Numbered from the stretch's first letter, positions 1 to 7,515 are shown. The stretch is 8,725 bases of DNA from Chitinophagaceae bacterium (GCA_025963615.1 JAOQAL010000625.1:1-8725); one strand, 5' to 3'. The notes: a model not told the origin generated them from the letters alone. A program made the numbers and translations.

Positions 1-93
1 AAGCTATGAGCTGCGAGACTGAAGAAAGTTACAGAACGAAGAAAGCTGCAAGCTGTAAGCTGTGAGCTGCGAGACTGAGGAAAGTTACAGAAC
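1..93 (-). repeat. Inverted-orientation heptamer array with 56-nt higher-order repeat
   Basis: Positions 1-37 recur at 57-93 with two mismatches (positions 6/62 and 23/79), an offset of exactly 56 nt. The segment can be read as heptamers from position 2 (agctatg, agctgcg, agactga, agaaagt, tacagaa, cgaagaa, agctgca, agctgta, agctgtg, agctgcg, agactga and so on), so the 56-nt unit equals eight heptamers. The AGCTGTG-type units are reverse complements of the GCTCACA-type units at 107-169, so this array faces the other way. The repeat begins at the window edge and may continue to the left. There is no coding evidence here. What it does is unknown. Confidence 0.8.
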
Positions 94-106
94 TGTAGGT
101 CTTGAA

Positions 107-175
107 GCTTGCAGCTTATAGCTCACGGCTCGAAGCTCACAGCTTGAAGCTCACAGCTTGAAGCTCACAGCTTTT
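107..175 (+). repeat. Heptamer tandem array A upstream of rhaEW
   Basis: Nine consecutive 7-nt units start at 107, 114, 121, 128, 135, 142, 149, 156 and 163: gcttgca, gcttata, gctcacg, gctcgaa, gctcaca, gcttgaa, gctcaca, gcttgaa, gctcaca. A partial unit, gctttt, follows at 170. From 135 to 169 the array is perfect with a 14-nt period (GCTCACA-GCTTGAA). It ends about 22-28 nt before the rhaEW start at 198. Positions 129-144 can pair with 58-73 (15 of 16 positions complementary) in the opposed array, giving a long potential stem-loop. No promoter motif of the Bacteroidota TTG/TAnnTTTG kind was found in 1-197. Confidence 0.85.
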
Positions 176-197
176 CTTAAGTTCCAGAAACTGCAAA

Positions 198-2393
198 ATG
201 AAACAACAGAACGCCGTTAAACGAAATATTTATATGAATTCTACAACAACCCAATTTAAACATGTAAGCTATTTATGGGACGATAAAAAAGCCGCAGAAC
301 TCGCAGGGGATGAAATAGGGCTGCTTGTTTACCGTTCCAATTTATTGGGAGCAGATCTTCGGTTAACTAATTACGGGGGTGGAAATACATCATGCAAAGT
401 AATTTCAAAAGATCCGCTAACGGGTAAGGAAGTAGAAGTGATGTGGGTAAAAGGTTCAGGTGGCGATCTTGGCACGATGAAGAGAAATGGGCTTGCGGCA
501 TTATACATGGACCGGTTGCTGGCATTGACCAATGTATACCGGGGTATTGAACATGAAGATGAAATGGTGGAACTTTTCAATCACTGTATTTATGACCTGG
601 CATCCAAAGCTCCCTCTATTGATACACCCTTGCATGGTTTTCTGCCTTTCAAACACATCGATCATTTGCATCCCGACGCGGCGATTGCTATTGCCGCTGC
701 TAAAGATGGTAAAAAAATAACGAAAGACTTATTTAATGGAACGATTGGTTGGGTAGAATGGCAACGCCCCGGTTTTGACCTGGGTTTAAAACTAAAAGCC
801 TGCCTGGATGAAAATCCCGGTATTCGTGGCATCATGCTCGGTTCGCATGGTTTATTTACCTGGGGCGATACTGCTTATGAAAGTTATGTCAACACACTCG
901 AAGTAATTGAACGTTGCGCACAATACCTCGAAGATAATTATGGAAAGAAACGTCCCATATTCGGTGGTAAAAAGATAGAATCATTATCTAAAGAAGAAAG
1001 AATAAAGAAGGCGGCAGCCCTGGCACCCATCTTACGGGGCTTTTGTAGTAATGCAGACCGTTTCGCTTCATCGGCATCGGGGACGCGAAAGGGAGGCCTT
1101 ATGCTCGGCCATTTTACTGATGACGAAAGAGTATTGCAATTCATCAATTCGAATGATCTGGATCGGTTGGCTCCGATGGGTACCAGTTGCCCGGATCATT
1201 TTTTAAGGACAAAAATTTCCCCACTGGTATTGAATCTAACTCCAGGTGAAGACGTAACGGATATCAAATCGGTGAAAGAAAAAATTGCTCCTTTGTTTGA
1301 ATCTTACCGTGCTATGTATTCGGTGTATTATAACAGCTGCAAACATGCTAATAGTCCCGCCATGCGTGATGCAAACCCTGTTATAATTATATATCCCGGG
1401 GTTGGTATGTTTAGTTTTGCAAAGGACAAGCAAACAACAAGGGTTGCTTCCGAATTTTATATCAACGCGATTAATGTAATGCGTGGTGCGGAAGCCGTAA
1501 GCGAATACACTTCATTGCCAAGGCAGGAGGCATTCAATATTGAATACTGGTTATTGGAAGAAGCGAAGCTGCAACGCATGCCAAAACCAAAAGCATTGAG
1601 CGGTAGAATTGCATTAATTACCGGTAGCGCCGGTGGCATTGGCAAAGCGATTGCAAAAAAATTCGCTGAAGAGGGAGCTTGCGTGGTGATAAATGATATT
1701 AATGAAGAAAGATTAAAGGGCGCCTTAGAAGAGTTTACCAAACAATTCGGCAAAGACACGGCATCGTCGGTATTGCTGGATGTAACGGATAGCACAACCA
1801 TTGAAAAAGCATTTACCGCAGCAGCGCTGGCATTCGGCGGTGTTGATATTATAGTAAATAATGCAGGCATCAGTATTTCCAAGGCTATTGCGGAACATTC
1901 TGTTGAAGATTGGGATAAGTTGTATAATATTTTGGTAAAGGGACAATTTGTTGTTTCCAAACTGGGTGTTGAAATAATGCGTAAACAAAATTTTGGAGGA
2001 GATATCATTAATGTCGTTTCCAAAAATTCGGTGGTGGCGGGCCCGAATAATTCCGGTTATGGCTCTGCAAAAGCAGCGCAGGCGCATCTTTCAAGATTGC
2101 TGGCCGCCGAACTGGGTCCTGATAAAATCCGCGTAAATATTGTAAATCCGGATGCCGTTATAGCTGACAGCAATATCTGGGCTGGTGGTTGGGCTGAAGG
2201 CAGAGCCAAAGCGTATGGCATTACTGTGGAAGAATTGCCCGCTTATTATGCTAAACGTACGTTACTGAATGAAACTATACTTCCGGAAGATATCGCCAAT
2301 GCCTGCTTCGCTTTTGTGGGCGGCTTGCTGAATAAATCAACCGGTAATGCATTGAATGTAGATGGTGGCGTGGCATCGGCCTTCCTGAGATAG
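198..2393 (+). CDS. rhaEW: Bifunctional L-rhamnulose-1-phosphate aldolase / L-lactaldehyde dehydrogenase
   Basis: This cytoplasmic fusion enzyme (731 aa) should cleave L-rhamnulose-1-phosphate to dihydroxyacetone phosphate and L-lactaldehyde, then oxidise the aldehyde to L-lactate with NAD. The N-terminal part (about residues 20-430) is a class II aldolase/AraD-like domain. It has NYGGGNTS at 58-65, KGSGGDL at 85-91, a metal-ligand cluster HIDHLHPD at 153-160 and GSHGL at 215-219. The C-terminal part (about 465-731) is a classical short-chain dehydrogenase. It has TGSAGGIG at 475-482, an LDV acidic position near 528, NNAG at 554-557, a serine near 608, the catalytic pair Y621/K625 (YGSAK) and a terminal NVDGG. 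Length and domain order match the RhaEW family (the rhamnulose-1-phosphate aldolase/alcohol dehydrogenase fusions, as in Bacillus YuxG). The start is uncertain: Met13 at 234 lies closer to the conserved FKHVSYLWD stretch, but 198 is kept because the neighbouring heptamer arrays all end shortly before the start codon. No Shine-Dalgarno is seen. Downstream are a 107-bp gap and the glycosidase. Confidence 0.93.
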   Translation: MKQQNAVKRNIYMNSTTTQFKHVSYLWDDKKAAELAGDEIGLLVYRSNLLGADLRLTNYGGGNTSCKVISKDPLTGKEVEVMWVKGSGGDLGTMKRNGLAALYMDRLLALTNVYRGIEHEDEMVELFNHCIYDLASKAPSIDTPLHGFLPFKHIDHLHPDAAIAIAAAKDGKKITKDLFNGTIGWVEWQRPGFDLGLKLKACLDENPGIRGIMLGSHGLFTWGDTAYESYVNTLEVIERCAQYLEDNYGKKRPIFGGKKIESLSKEERIKKAAALAPILRGFCSNADRFASSASGTRKGGLMLGHFTDDERVLQFINSNDLDRLAPMGTSCPDHFLRTKISPLVLNLTPGEDVTDIKSVKEKIAPLFESYRAMYSVYYNSCKHANSPAMRDANPVIIIYPGVGMFSFAKDKQTTRVASEFYINAINVMRGAEAVSEYTSLPRQEAFNIEYWLLEEAKLQRMPKPKALSGRIALITGSAGGIGKAIAKKFAEEGACVVINDINEERLKGALEEFTKQFGKDTASSVLLDVTDSTTIEKAFTAAALAFGGVDIIVNNAGISISKAIAEHSVEDWDKLYNILVKGQFVVSKLGVEIMRKQNFGGDIINVVSKNSVVAGPNNSGYGSAKAAQAHLSRLLAAELGPDKIRVNIVNPDAVIADSNIWAGGWAEGRAKAYGITVEELPAYYAKRTLLNETILPEDIANACFAFVGGLLNKSTGNALNVDGGVASAFLR

Positions 2394-2426
2394 CTGGCCC
2401 GGTTTATGGCCGGTAGTTACTAAAGT

Positions 2427-2482
2427 GCTTGCAGCTCATGGCTCTCAGCTCTCAGCTTGCAGCTTCAAGCCTGGCGCTCACA
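2427..2482 (+). repeat. Heptamer tandem array B upstream of the glycosidase
   Basis: Eight in-phase 7-nt units start at 2427, 2434, 2441, 2448, 2455, 2462, 2469 and 2476: gcttgca, gctcatg, gctctca, gctctca, gcttgca, gcttcaa, gcctggc, gctcaca. The family (GCTYNCA) is that of array A, in the same orientation. The array ends 18 nt before the glycosidase start codon at 2501, and that gap is A-rich. Because 7 is not a multiple of 3 and no stop occurs in the +2429 frame, the array reads as open coding sequence and falsely extends the gene upstream. Confidence 0.85.
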
Positions 2483-2500
2483 CAAAATAATAACAAGCAT

Positions 2501-4807
2501 ATGAAAAAATTTATTGTTTGTTTATCTGCGTTTATATCAGCATCCGTTCTAAATGTAATTGCACAAAATTCGGACTGGAAAAAATTATTCAAAGATCCGC
2601 CAGCTCAGTTTAAGCCAATGCCTTTCTGGCACATGAACGGAAAGCTTACCAACGAAGGCATCGACAGCCAGATGCACGATGTAAAATACAAAAGTAATTT
2701 CGGCGGTATAACTGTTTTGCCTGTTTCCGCTCAACCCGGCTTCGGCAATGGTAAAATCTTTCCGGGCATGGAGCCTCCTTATTTAAGCGAGGCATATTTC
2801 GGATTTTACGACCGCATTTTAAATAATGCAAAAAAGCTGGGCTTAAAAATAGTGTGGTATGATGATCTTGATTTTCCCAGTGGTTCCGCGGGCGGCAGGA
2901 TGAAAAAATTATATTCAGGGGATACCAGAAAAGTTCTATCAAAAACAGATACTATTGTTACCGGCGCCTCTGTATTAAACAGGGCCGTTCCTGCCGGTAC
3001 ACTGATGGCGGCGGTGGCCTTGAATACGACAACCAAAGAAAGGGTTGATATCAGTAAATCAGTAAGCGGTGCTCAACTTACCTGGAATGTACCCTCAGGG
3101 GACTGGCAGGTAATGTTGTTTACCTGTGATGTGGTGAATAGCAATATGGCAAATGACATTGCTGTTGATTACTTAGACCCACAGGCAATCAATAAATATG
3201 TTGAACTGAACAACGAACAATTTGCAAAACGCTATAAAAAATACTTTGGAACCATCATCAGCCAGATATTTTTTGACGATGTGGGTTTCTTTACTCTTCA
3301 ATCGCATGGAGAAAGAACATGGACCAGCAAGTTCAATGAAAAATTTAAGGCCCTTTACGGCAAAGACCCCGCACTATACTATCCCGCTTTATGGATGGAT
3401 ATTGGCCCCGAAACATCAGCAGCAAGGGTTGCTTTGTTTAATACGCGGGCAGTATTGTTATCAGAAGGTTTTCCGAAAGTTATAACCGAGTGGTGCAATA
3501 AATATGGTTTAAAAAGTTCAGGTCATCCGCCCGGCAATTATGAAATTCAGCCGGTAGATATGAATGGTGATATTTTAAAGTTTTACCGTTACCAGCACAT
3601 ACCGTTGATGGACCTTATCTTCTCCTATAATCATGGGCGCGAAGGTTTCAAGTTGATCAGCTCCGCCGCCACGTTATACGATAAGCCGGTGGTAGCCGCT
3701 GAAATTTATGGTGCCATTGGCTGGTTTGGCAGTGAAAAATTTAATAAGCAAACTTTGTATCGGGCAGCCATGGATGTATTTTCAAGAGGAATCAATTTTT
3801 TAATACCGCATGGTATGTGGTATAATCCGGACAGTAATGCGGTTCGTATCCCCCCGTTGATCTCAGCATACAATCCGGAAATTGGCCCGGAATTAGCCAA
3901 ATACAATGAATGGGCAGGCCGTTCCTGCATGATGTTGCAAGGCGGCCGGACTGTTTCAGACATTGCCGTATTGTATCCGATCGCTTCGCTTGAAAGCTGG
4001 TTTTATTTTAACGCGAAATCTCCTAAAGGAATCGGAGATTGGGGAAAATTTGTTGCTCCTGGAACTGATTATCTTGCTATCAGCGATATGCTCACGAATG
4101 AAGTACACCGCGATTTTACTTTTATACACCCGGACATATTGAGCAGCGGAAAATGTGTATTGAACAAAGGGGAATTAATACTAAACAATAAAGTAAACAA
4201 TCAGTCCTATAAAGTCCTGATCCTGCCCGGCGGCAAAACAATTTCAGTAAAAGCGCTTGAAAAAATCAAAGCGTTCTACGACAATGGGGGTGTCGTAATT
4301 GCCACTTCCATCCTGCCTTCAGAATCTGCAGAGTTTGGCGAAAATGAAAAGATTACGGCATTGGTAAAGACCCTGTTTAATGTGGATCCCCGGAACGCGA
4401 TGCCGGAAAATATTTCGGAAATAAACACGAATGCGAAAGGAGGCAAACTGGTATATATTCCAAAACCATCTTCCGCTATCCTGGCAGAGACATTGGAGAA
4501 AATGGGCATGATGGCCGATGTAAGTTTTGAAAATAATCCGCAGCCCAACAGCGGTAAAGGCATGTTGAGTTACCTTCATAAAAAAAGAGATGGCAACGAT
4601 ATTTACTTCTTTGCAAACTCGAGCGATGATGCGATCAGTACTTATGCAGTGGTTCGTGGGAAGATAAAACCCTGGTTGTGGAATCCTTACGACGGCAGCT
4701 CTTCAGCGATTACCGAAGTAGAATATTTATCAAAGGGCAACGAAGTTTATACAAGGTTTCCATTGAAGTTAACAGCGATTAATTCTGTTTTTGTTGTCGG
4801 TCTCTAG
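2501..4807 (+). CDS. Secreted glycoside hydrolase, GH106-like (putative alpha-L-rhamnosidase)
   Basis: This 768-aa exported protein probably releases rhamnose from rhamnosides or pectin-type polymers. Residues 1-21 form a signal peptide (MKKFIVC, hydrophobic core, NVIA then Q), with no lipobox, so a soluble periplasmic or secreted form is likely. The catalytic part starts with PFWHMNGKLTNEGI (41-54) and FGGITVLPVS, followed by YDDLDFPSGSAGG (120-132), a YDE..PSG.AGG-like element. Later come FFDD (257-260), SGHPPG (340-345), AAEIYG (399-404) and a GINFLIPHGMWY stretch (430-441). After these a flavodoxin-like segment has YKVLILPGG (570-578) and NGGVVIATS. This order resembles GH106, but typical GH106 enzymes run near 1,000 residues or more, and this one stops after the FFANSSDD...LWNPYDG...FVV region without a C-terminal beta-sandwich. 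Candidate acidic catalytic residues are D121/D122, D259/D260 and E401; none is proven. The ATG at 2501 is chosen over one 72 nt upstream because the extension would consist of heptamer repeat and would bury the signal peptide. The substrate is inferred from the rhamnose genes around it. Confidence 0.8.
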   Translation: MKKFIVCLSAFISASVLNVIAQNSDWKKLFKDPPAQFKPMPFWHMNGKLTNEGIDSQMHDVKYKSNFGGITVLPVSAQPGFGNGKIFPGMEPPYLSEAYFGFYDRILNNAKKLGLKIVWYDDLDFPSGSAGGRMKKLYSGDTRKVLSKTDTIVTGASVLNRAVPAGTLMAAVALNTTTKERVDISKSVSGAQLTWNVPSGDWQVMLFTCDVVNSNMANDIAVDYLDPQAINKYVELNNEQFAKRYKKYFGTIISQIFFDDVGFFTLQSHGERTWTSKFNEKFKALYGKDPALYYPALWMDIGPETSAARVALFNTRAVLLSEGFPKVITEWCNKYGLKSSGHPPGNYEIQPVDMNGDILKFYRYQHIPLMDLIFSYNHGREGFKLISSAATLYDKPVVAAEIYGAIGWFGSEKFNKQTLYRAAMDVFSRGINFLIPHGMWYNPDSNAVRIPPLISAYNPEIGPELAKYNEWAGRSCMMLQGGRTVSDIAVLYPIASLESWFYFNAKSPKGIGDWGKFVAPGTDYLAISDMLTNEVHRDFTFIHPDILSSGKCVLNKGELILNNKVNNQSYKVLILPGGKTISVKALEKIKAFYDNGGVVIATSILPSESAEFGENEKITALVKTLFNVDPRNAMPENISEINTNAKGGKLVYIPKPSSAILAETLEKMGMMADVSFENNPQPNSGKGMLSYLHKKRDGNDIYFFANSSDDAISTYAVVRGKIKPWLWNPYDGSSSAITEVEYLSKGNEVYTRFPLKLTAINSVFVVGL

Positions 4808-4863
4808 CATCTAGCATCCAGCATCCAGTATCCAGCATCCAGCATCTATCACCCATCATCAAT
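4801..4863 (+). repeat. Heptamer tandem array C upstream of rhaM
   Basis: Nine in-phase 7-nt units start at 4801, 4808, 4815, 4822, 4829, 4836, 4843, 4850 and 4857: tctctag, catctag, catccag, catccag, tatccag, catccag, catctat, cacccat, catcaat. The consensus is CATCCAG. The TAG of the first unit is the stop codon of the glycosidase gene, and the array fills almost the whole 65-bp gap, ending 9 nt before the rhaM ATG at 4873. The unit sequence differs from arrays A and B, but the period and placement are the same. Confidence 0.85.
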
Positions 4864-4872
4864 ACTAACAAC

Positions 4873-5187
4873 ATGTCCCGTGTAGCATTCAAAATGAAAC
4901 TCTTTAAAGGCTTTGAAGCAGAATACAAAAAAAGGCATGATGAAATCTGGCCGGAGTTGCAATCACTACTGAAGAATGCAGGTATAAAAAGTTATTCGAT
5001 TTTTTTAGACGAAGAGACCAATATATTATTTGCTTATCTTACTATTGACAATGCCCAGGAGTTGGATGACCTGCCCGCTCAACCCGTCATAAAAAAATGG
5101 TGGGAGTATATGAAAGATATTATGGAAACAAATGACGACAATTCGCCGGTTAGCATTCCTTTACAAGAAGTATTTTATTTGCCATAA
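4873..5187 (+). CDS. rhaM: L-rhamnose mutarotase
   Basis: This cytoplasmic enzyme interconverts the alpha and beta anomers of L-rhamnose so that the isomerase receives its preferred form. At 104 aa it has the same length as the E. coli RhaM protein and aligns with it without gaps as far as can be judged. Y18 and H22 (active-site positions in E. coli RhaM), IWPEL at 25-29, Y41, the paired W76-W77 followed by YM, and the C-terminal DNSPVS...LQEVFYLP block are all present. The start at 4873 gives this exact family length. The gene sits just after heptamer array C and 14 bp before the esterase, so it is probably co-transcribed with that gene and rhaI. No Shine-Dalgarno is visible. Confidence 0.96.
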   Translation: MSRVAFKMKLFKGFEAEYKKRHDEIWPELQSLLKNAGIKSYSIFLDEETNILFAYLTIDNAQELDDLPAQPVIKKWWEYMKDIMETNDDNSPVSIPLQEVFYLP

Positions 5188-5201
5188 ACAAATGCACGTA
5201 T

Positions 5202-6068
5202 ATGAAAAGTTTTATTGTAGTTGCTTTTTTGTTGTATGTGATTCCCATAAATGCTCAGAAAATAATAGCACTTGATAATAAGGGTTCTGAAAAATGGGAC
5301 TGGAATGAAAAGGAAACTTCGGTCAATGCTTTCAATGCAAGGCTCGTGTACAATGTATCACATCCCACGCTTACCGTATTTCCCGCTGACAGTGCCGTAG
5401 CGAATGGTACAGCAATCATAATTTGTCCCGGTGGCGCCTTCCAGATTTTGTCCATTGAAAGCGAAGGGTACGAAGTTGCAAAATGGCTCAATAAAAAAGG
5501 GGTCACGGCTTTTGTATTGAAATACAGGTTGGCCCACAGTGTGACAAATGATCCGGTAAAGGAGTTGTTTGCAAAGCAACCCAATACAGAAAAGTTCAAC
5601 GAAGAAATAAAGCCATTAGTTGCGTTTGCAATTACAGATGGACTCAACGCGATTACTTATGTCCGTAAACATGCTGTGGATTATAACATCGCGGGCAATC
5701 GGATTGGCATTATTGGTTTTTCAGCGGGCGGAACAGTTGCAGCCGGCGTTGCATATACTTATTCCGGTGAAAGTCGTCCCGATTTCGCTGCGCCAATTTA
5801 TCCTTATGTGGGAAGTTTTGCCAAATCCACCGTGCCGGCAGATGCTCCTCCTTTATTTACGATCGCAGCAGCGGACGATCAGTTTGGTTTTGATAAACAT
5901 GCTATCCGCTTGTATGAAGATTGGCTGGGTTCAAAACATGTAGCGGAACTTCATATCTATGCGAAAGGCGGACACGGTTTTGGCATGCATAAACAGAATT
6001 TACCGGTTGACAACTGGATCGAAGCTTTCAATGAATGGCTGATTCAGCAAGGGTTTGAGAAAAAATAA
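5202..6068 (+). CDS. Secreted alpha/beta-hydrolase carbohydrate esterase
   Basis: This 288-aa exported protein belongs to the esterase/lipase group that includes acetyl-xylan and feruloyl-type esterases (COG0657-like). Residues 1-18 form a signal peptide ending INA before Q19, with no lipobox. An oxyanion-hole element, CPGGAF, is at 75-80. The nucleophile elbow GFSAGG is at 172-177, with S174 as the catalytic serine. D225 or D226 (AAADDQF) is the likely acid, and H258 in GGHGFGMH is the catalytic histidine. The triad order and total length fit the family. The gene starts 14 bp after rhaM and ends 27 bp before rhaI, with no repeat array in either gap, so the three form the tightest block in the window. 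Its context suggests deacylation of rhamnose-containing glycans so that the glycosidase can act, but the acyl group is not readable from sequence. Confidence is high for the fold and low for the substrate. Confidence 0.88.
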   Translation: MKSFIVVAFLLYVIPINAQKIIALDNKGSEKWDWNEKETSVNAFNARLVYNVSHPTLTVFPADSAVANGTAIIICPGGAFQILSIESEGYEVAKWLNKKGVTAFVLKYRLAHSVTNDPVKELFAKQPNTEKFNEEIKPLVAFAITDGLNAITYVRKHAVDYNIAGNRIGIIGFSAGGTVAAGVAYTYSGESRPDFAAPIYPYVGSFAKSTVPADAPPLFTIAAADDQFGFDKHAIRLYEDWLGSKHVAELHIYAKGGHGFGMHKQNLPVDNWIEAFNEWLIQQGFEKK

Positions 6069-6095
6069 AAGTTTCAGGTCTTATATAAACAGTTT

Positions 6096-7370
6096 ATGAA
6101 TATTGAAAGATATAAAATAGAGCAGCATAATCGACCCTTGCTGAAAGAGCATCAACGCAAATTCGATTTCATCGCGGCAGACCTAAACGATGTGGAGGCC
6201 CTGCTGAAAAAGCTGGCAGATTTTCAGGTAGCTATTCCCTCCTGGGCCCTGGGAACCGGCGCCACCCGTTTCGGAAGATTCAGTGGTGGTGGTGAACCCC
6301 GCAACCTGGAAGAAAAAATTGAAGACATCGGCTTATTACATGCCCTTAATAAATCAAGTGGCGCTATTTCGTTGCATATTCCATGGGATATTCCTGATAA
6401 TGCGTCGCATAGTAAGGCGCTGGCGGCACAATATGATTTGAAGTTTGATGCAATGAATTCAAATACGTTCCAGGATCAGCCCGGTCAAAAGCTCAGTTAT
6501 AAGTTTGGTTCCATGCAGCATGTAGATAAGGGCGTACGCAAGCAAGCTGTCGATCATAATATAGAAGTAATAAAACACGGAGTCGCGTTGGGATCTCAAT
6601 CCCTGACGGTATGGTTAAGTGATGGCAGTTGTTTTCCGGGGCAATTGAATTTCAGAAAAGCATTTCAGAATACACTTGAAAGTTTACAGGAAGTATATGC
6701 TGCATTACCTGAACAATGGAAAATGTTTGTGGAATACAAAGCATTTGAACCAAATTTTTATTCCACCACCGTGGGGGATTGGGGACAATCATTACTCTAT
6801 ACCAGCAAACTGGGTAGCAAAGCTTATACGTTGGTCGATCTTGGCCACCACCTGGCTAATACGAATATCGAACAGATCGTTGCTTTGTTATTAATGGAAG
6901 GTAAGCTGGGCGGATTTCATTTTAATGACAGTAAATATGGGGATGATGACCTGACTGTTGGAAGCATTAAACCTTATCAGCTCTTTTTAATTTTCAATGA
7001 GCTGGTGGAAGGGATGGATGCGAAAGCCATGAATCATGCTACGGATCTCGGGTGGATGATAGATGCAAGTCATAACGTAAAAGACCCGCTCGAGGATTTA
7101 TTACAATCCGTAGAAGCCATCATGATCACGTATGCGCAGGCATTGCTGGTCGATAGAAAGAAGCTGACAGAAGCGCAAATAAATAATGATGTTGTAACGG
7201 CGCAGGAAATACTGCAGCAGGCCTTCCGCACAGATACAAGAGCTCTTGTCGCGGAAGCCAGGTTAAGAAGCGGCGCCTCACTGCAGCCATTGACATTTTA
7301 TCGTTCTGAAAAAATAAGGGACCGGCTAATAAAAGAAAGAGGTGCGGAAACGGTGGCGACAGGGTTGTAG
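6096..7370 (+). CDS. rhaI: L-rhamnose isomerase, RhaI type
   Basis: This 424-aa cytoplasmic TIM-barrel isomerase converts L-rhamnose to L-rhamnulose. It resembles the Pseudomonas stutzeri-type L-rhamnose isomerase (about 430 aa) rather than E. coli RhaA. Metal ligands can be followed in order: E213 in FVEYKAFEP, D248 and H251 in LVDLGHH, H275 in GFHFNDSKYGDDDL with D283 and D285 for the second metal, and D323 in MIDASHN. Substrate-pocket positions W173 (TVWLSDGSCFPGQ), K215 and H94 (SLHIPWD) are also present. The N-terminal GTGATRFGRF segment and the final LRSGASLQPLTFYR block are typical. The start at 6096 is the only in-frame ATG near the conserved N-terminus, and it has no Shine-Dalgarno. 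The gene follows the esterase by 27 bp and is separated from the kinase by 189 bp. Confidence 0.95.
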   Translation: MNIERYKIEQHNRPLLKEHQRKFDFIAADLNDVEALLKKLADFQVAIPSWALGTGATRFGRFSGGGEPRNLEEKIEDIGLLHALNKSSGAISLHIPWDIPDNASHSKALAAQYDLKFDAMNSNTFQDQPGQKLSYKFGSMQHVDKGVRKQAVDHNIEVIKHGVALGSQSLTVWLSDGSCFPGQLNFRKAFQNTLESLQEVYAALPEQWKMFVEYKAFEPNFYSTTVGDWGQSLLYTSKLGSKAYTLVDLGHHLANTNIEQIVALLLMEGKLGGFHFNDSKYGDDDLTVGSIKPYQLFLIFNELVEGMDAKAMNHATDLGWMIDASHNVKDPLEDLLQSVEAIMITYAQALLVDRKKLTEAQINNDVVTAQEILQQAFRTDTRALVAEARLRSGASLQPLTFYRSEKIRDRLIKERGAETVATGL

Positions 7371-7515
7371 TGGGGATGGTATTCAATTGCTAACGGATTA
7401 AAAACACACAAAAGAATTTTAACTGTAAAAATATAACAAAGGAGTACATTCAAATTTTAGGCAATACCATAATAAAATCTTTTAAGCTACTAAGCAGTAT
7501 GATAAAAATGACAGC
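7371..7515. other. AT-rich intergenic segment between rhaI and the kinase
   Basis: This is the longest gap in the window once the array at 7516-7557 is set aside. It is A/T-rich with short A runs. An ATTTTA near 7454 and a TAAAAT near 7472 could form a weak all-A/T stem. There is no GC-rich hairpin with a T run, so a rho-independent terminator is not supported. A clean TTG/TAnnTTTG promoter of the Bacteroidota type is also absent. It could still hold a promoter for the kinase, since it is the only gap large enough for one inside the gene series, but the sequence alone does not show it. Confidence 0.4.

Noticed and set aside
1..175. CRISPR-like array
   Set aside because: Units are 7 nt and directly abut, with no repeat-spacer alternation; this is a tandem array.
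1457..2023. 188-codon minus-strand open frame opposite the dehydrogenase domain of rhaEW
   Set aside because: It is a shadow of a well-supported gene on the other strand, with no recognisable motif.
2394..2413. Hairpin after rhaEW as a terminator
   Set aside because: CTGGCC at 2394-2399 can pair with GGCCGG at 2408-2413 (one G-U pair), but the stem is only 6 bp with an 8-nt loop and no T run follows.
7371..7515. Promoter or terminator between rhaI and the kinase
   Set aside because: No TTG/TAnnTTTG pair at suitable spacing and only a weak A/T stem were seen; neither can be called from sequence.
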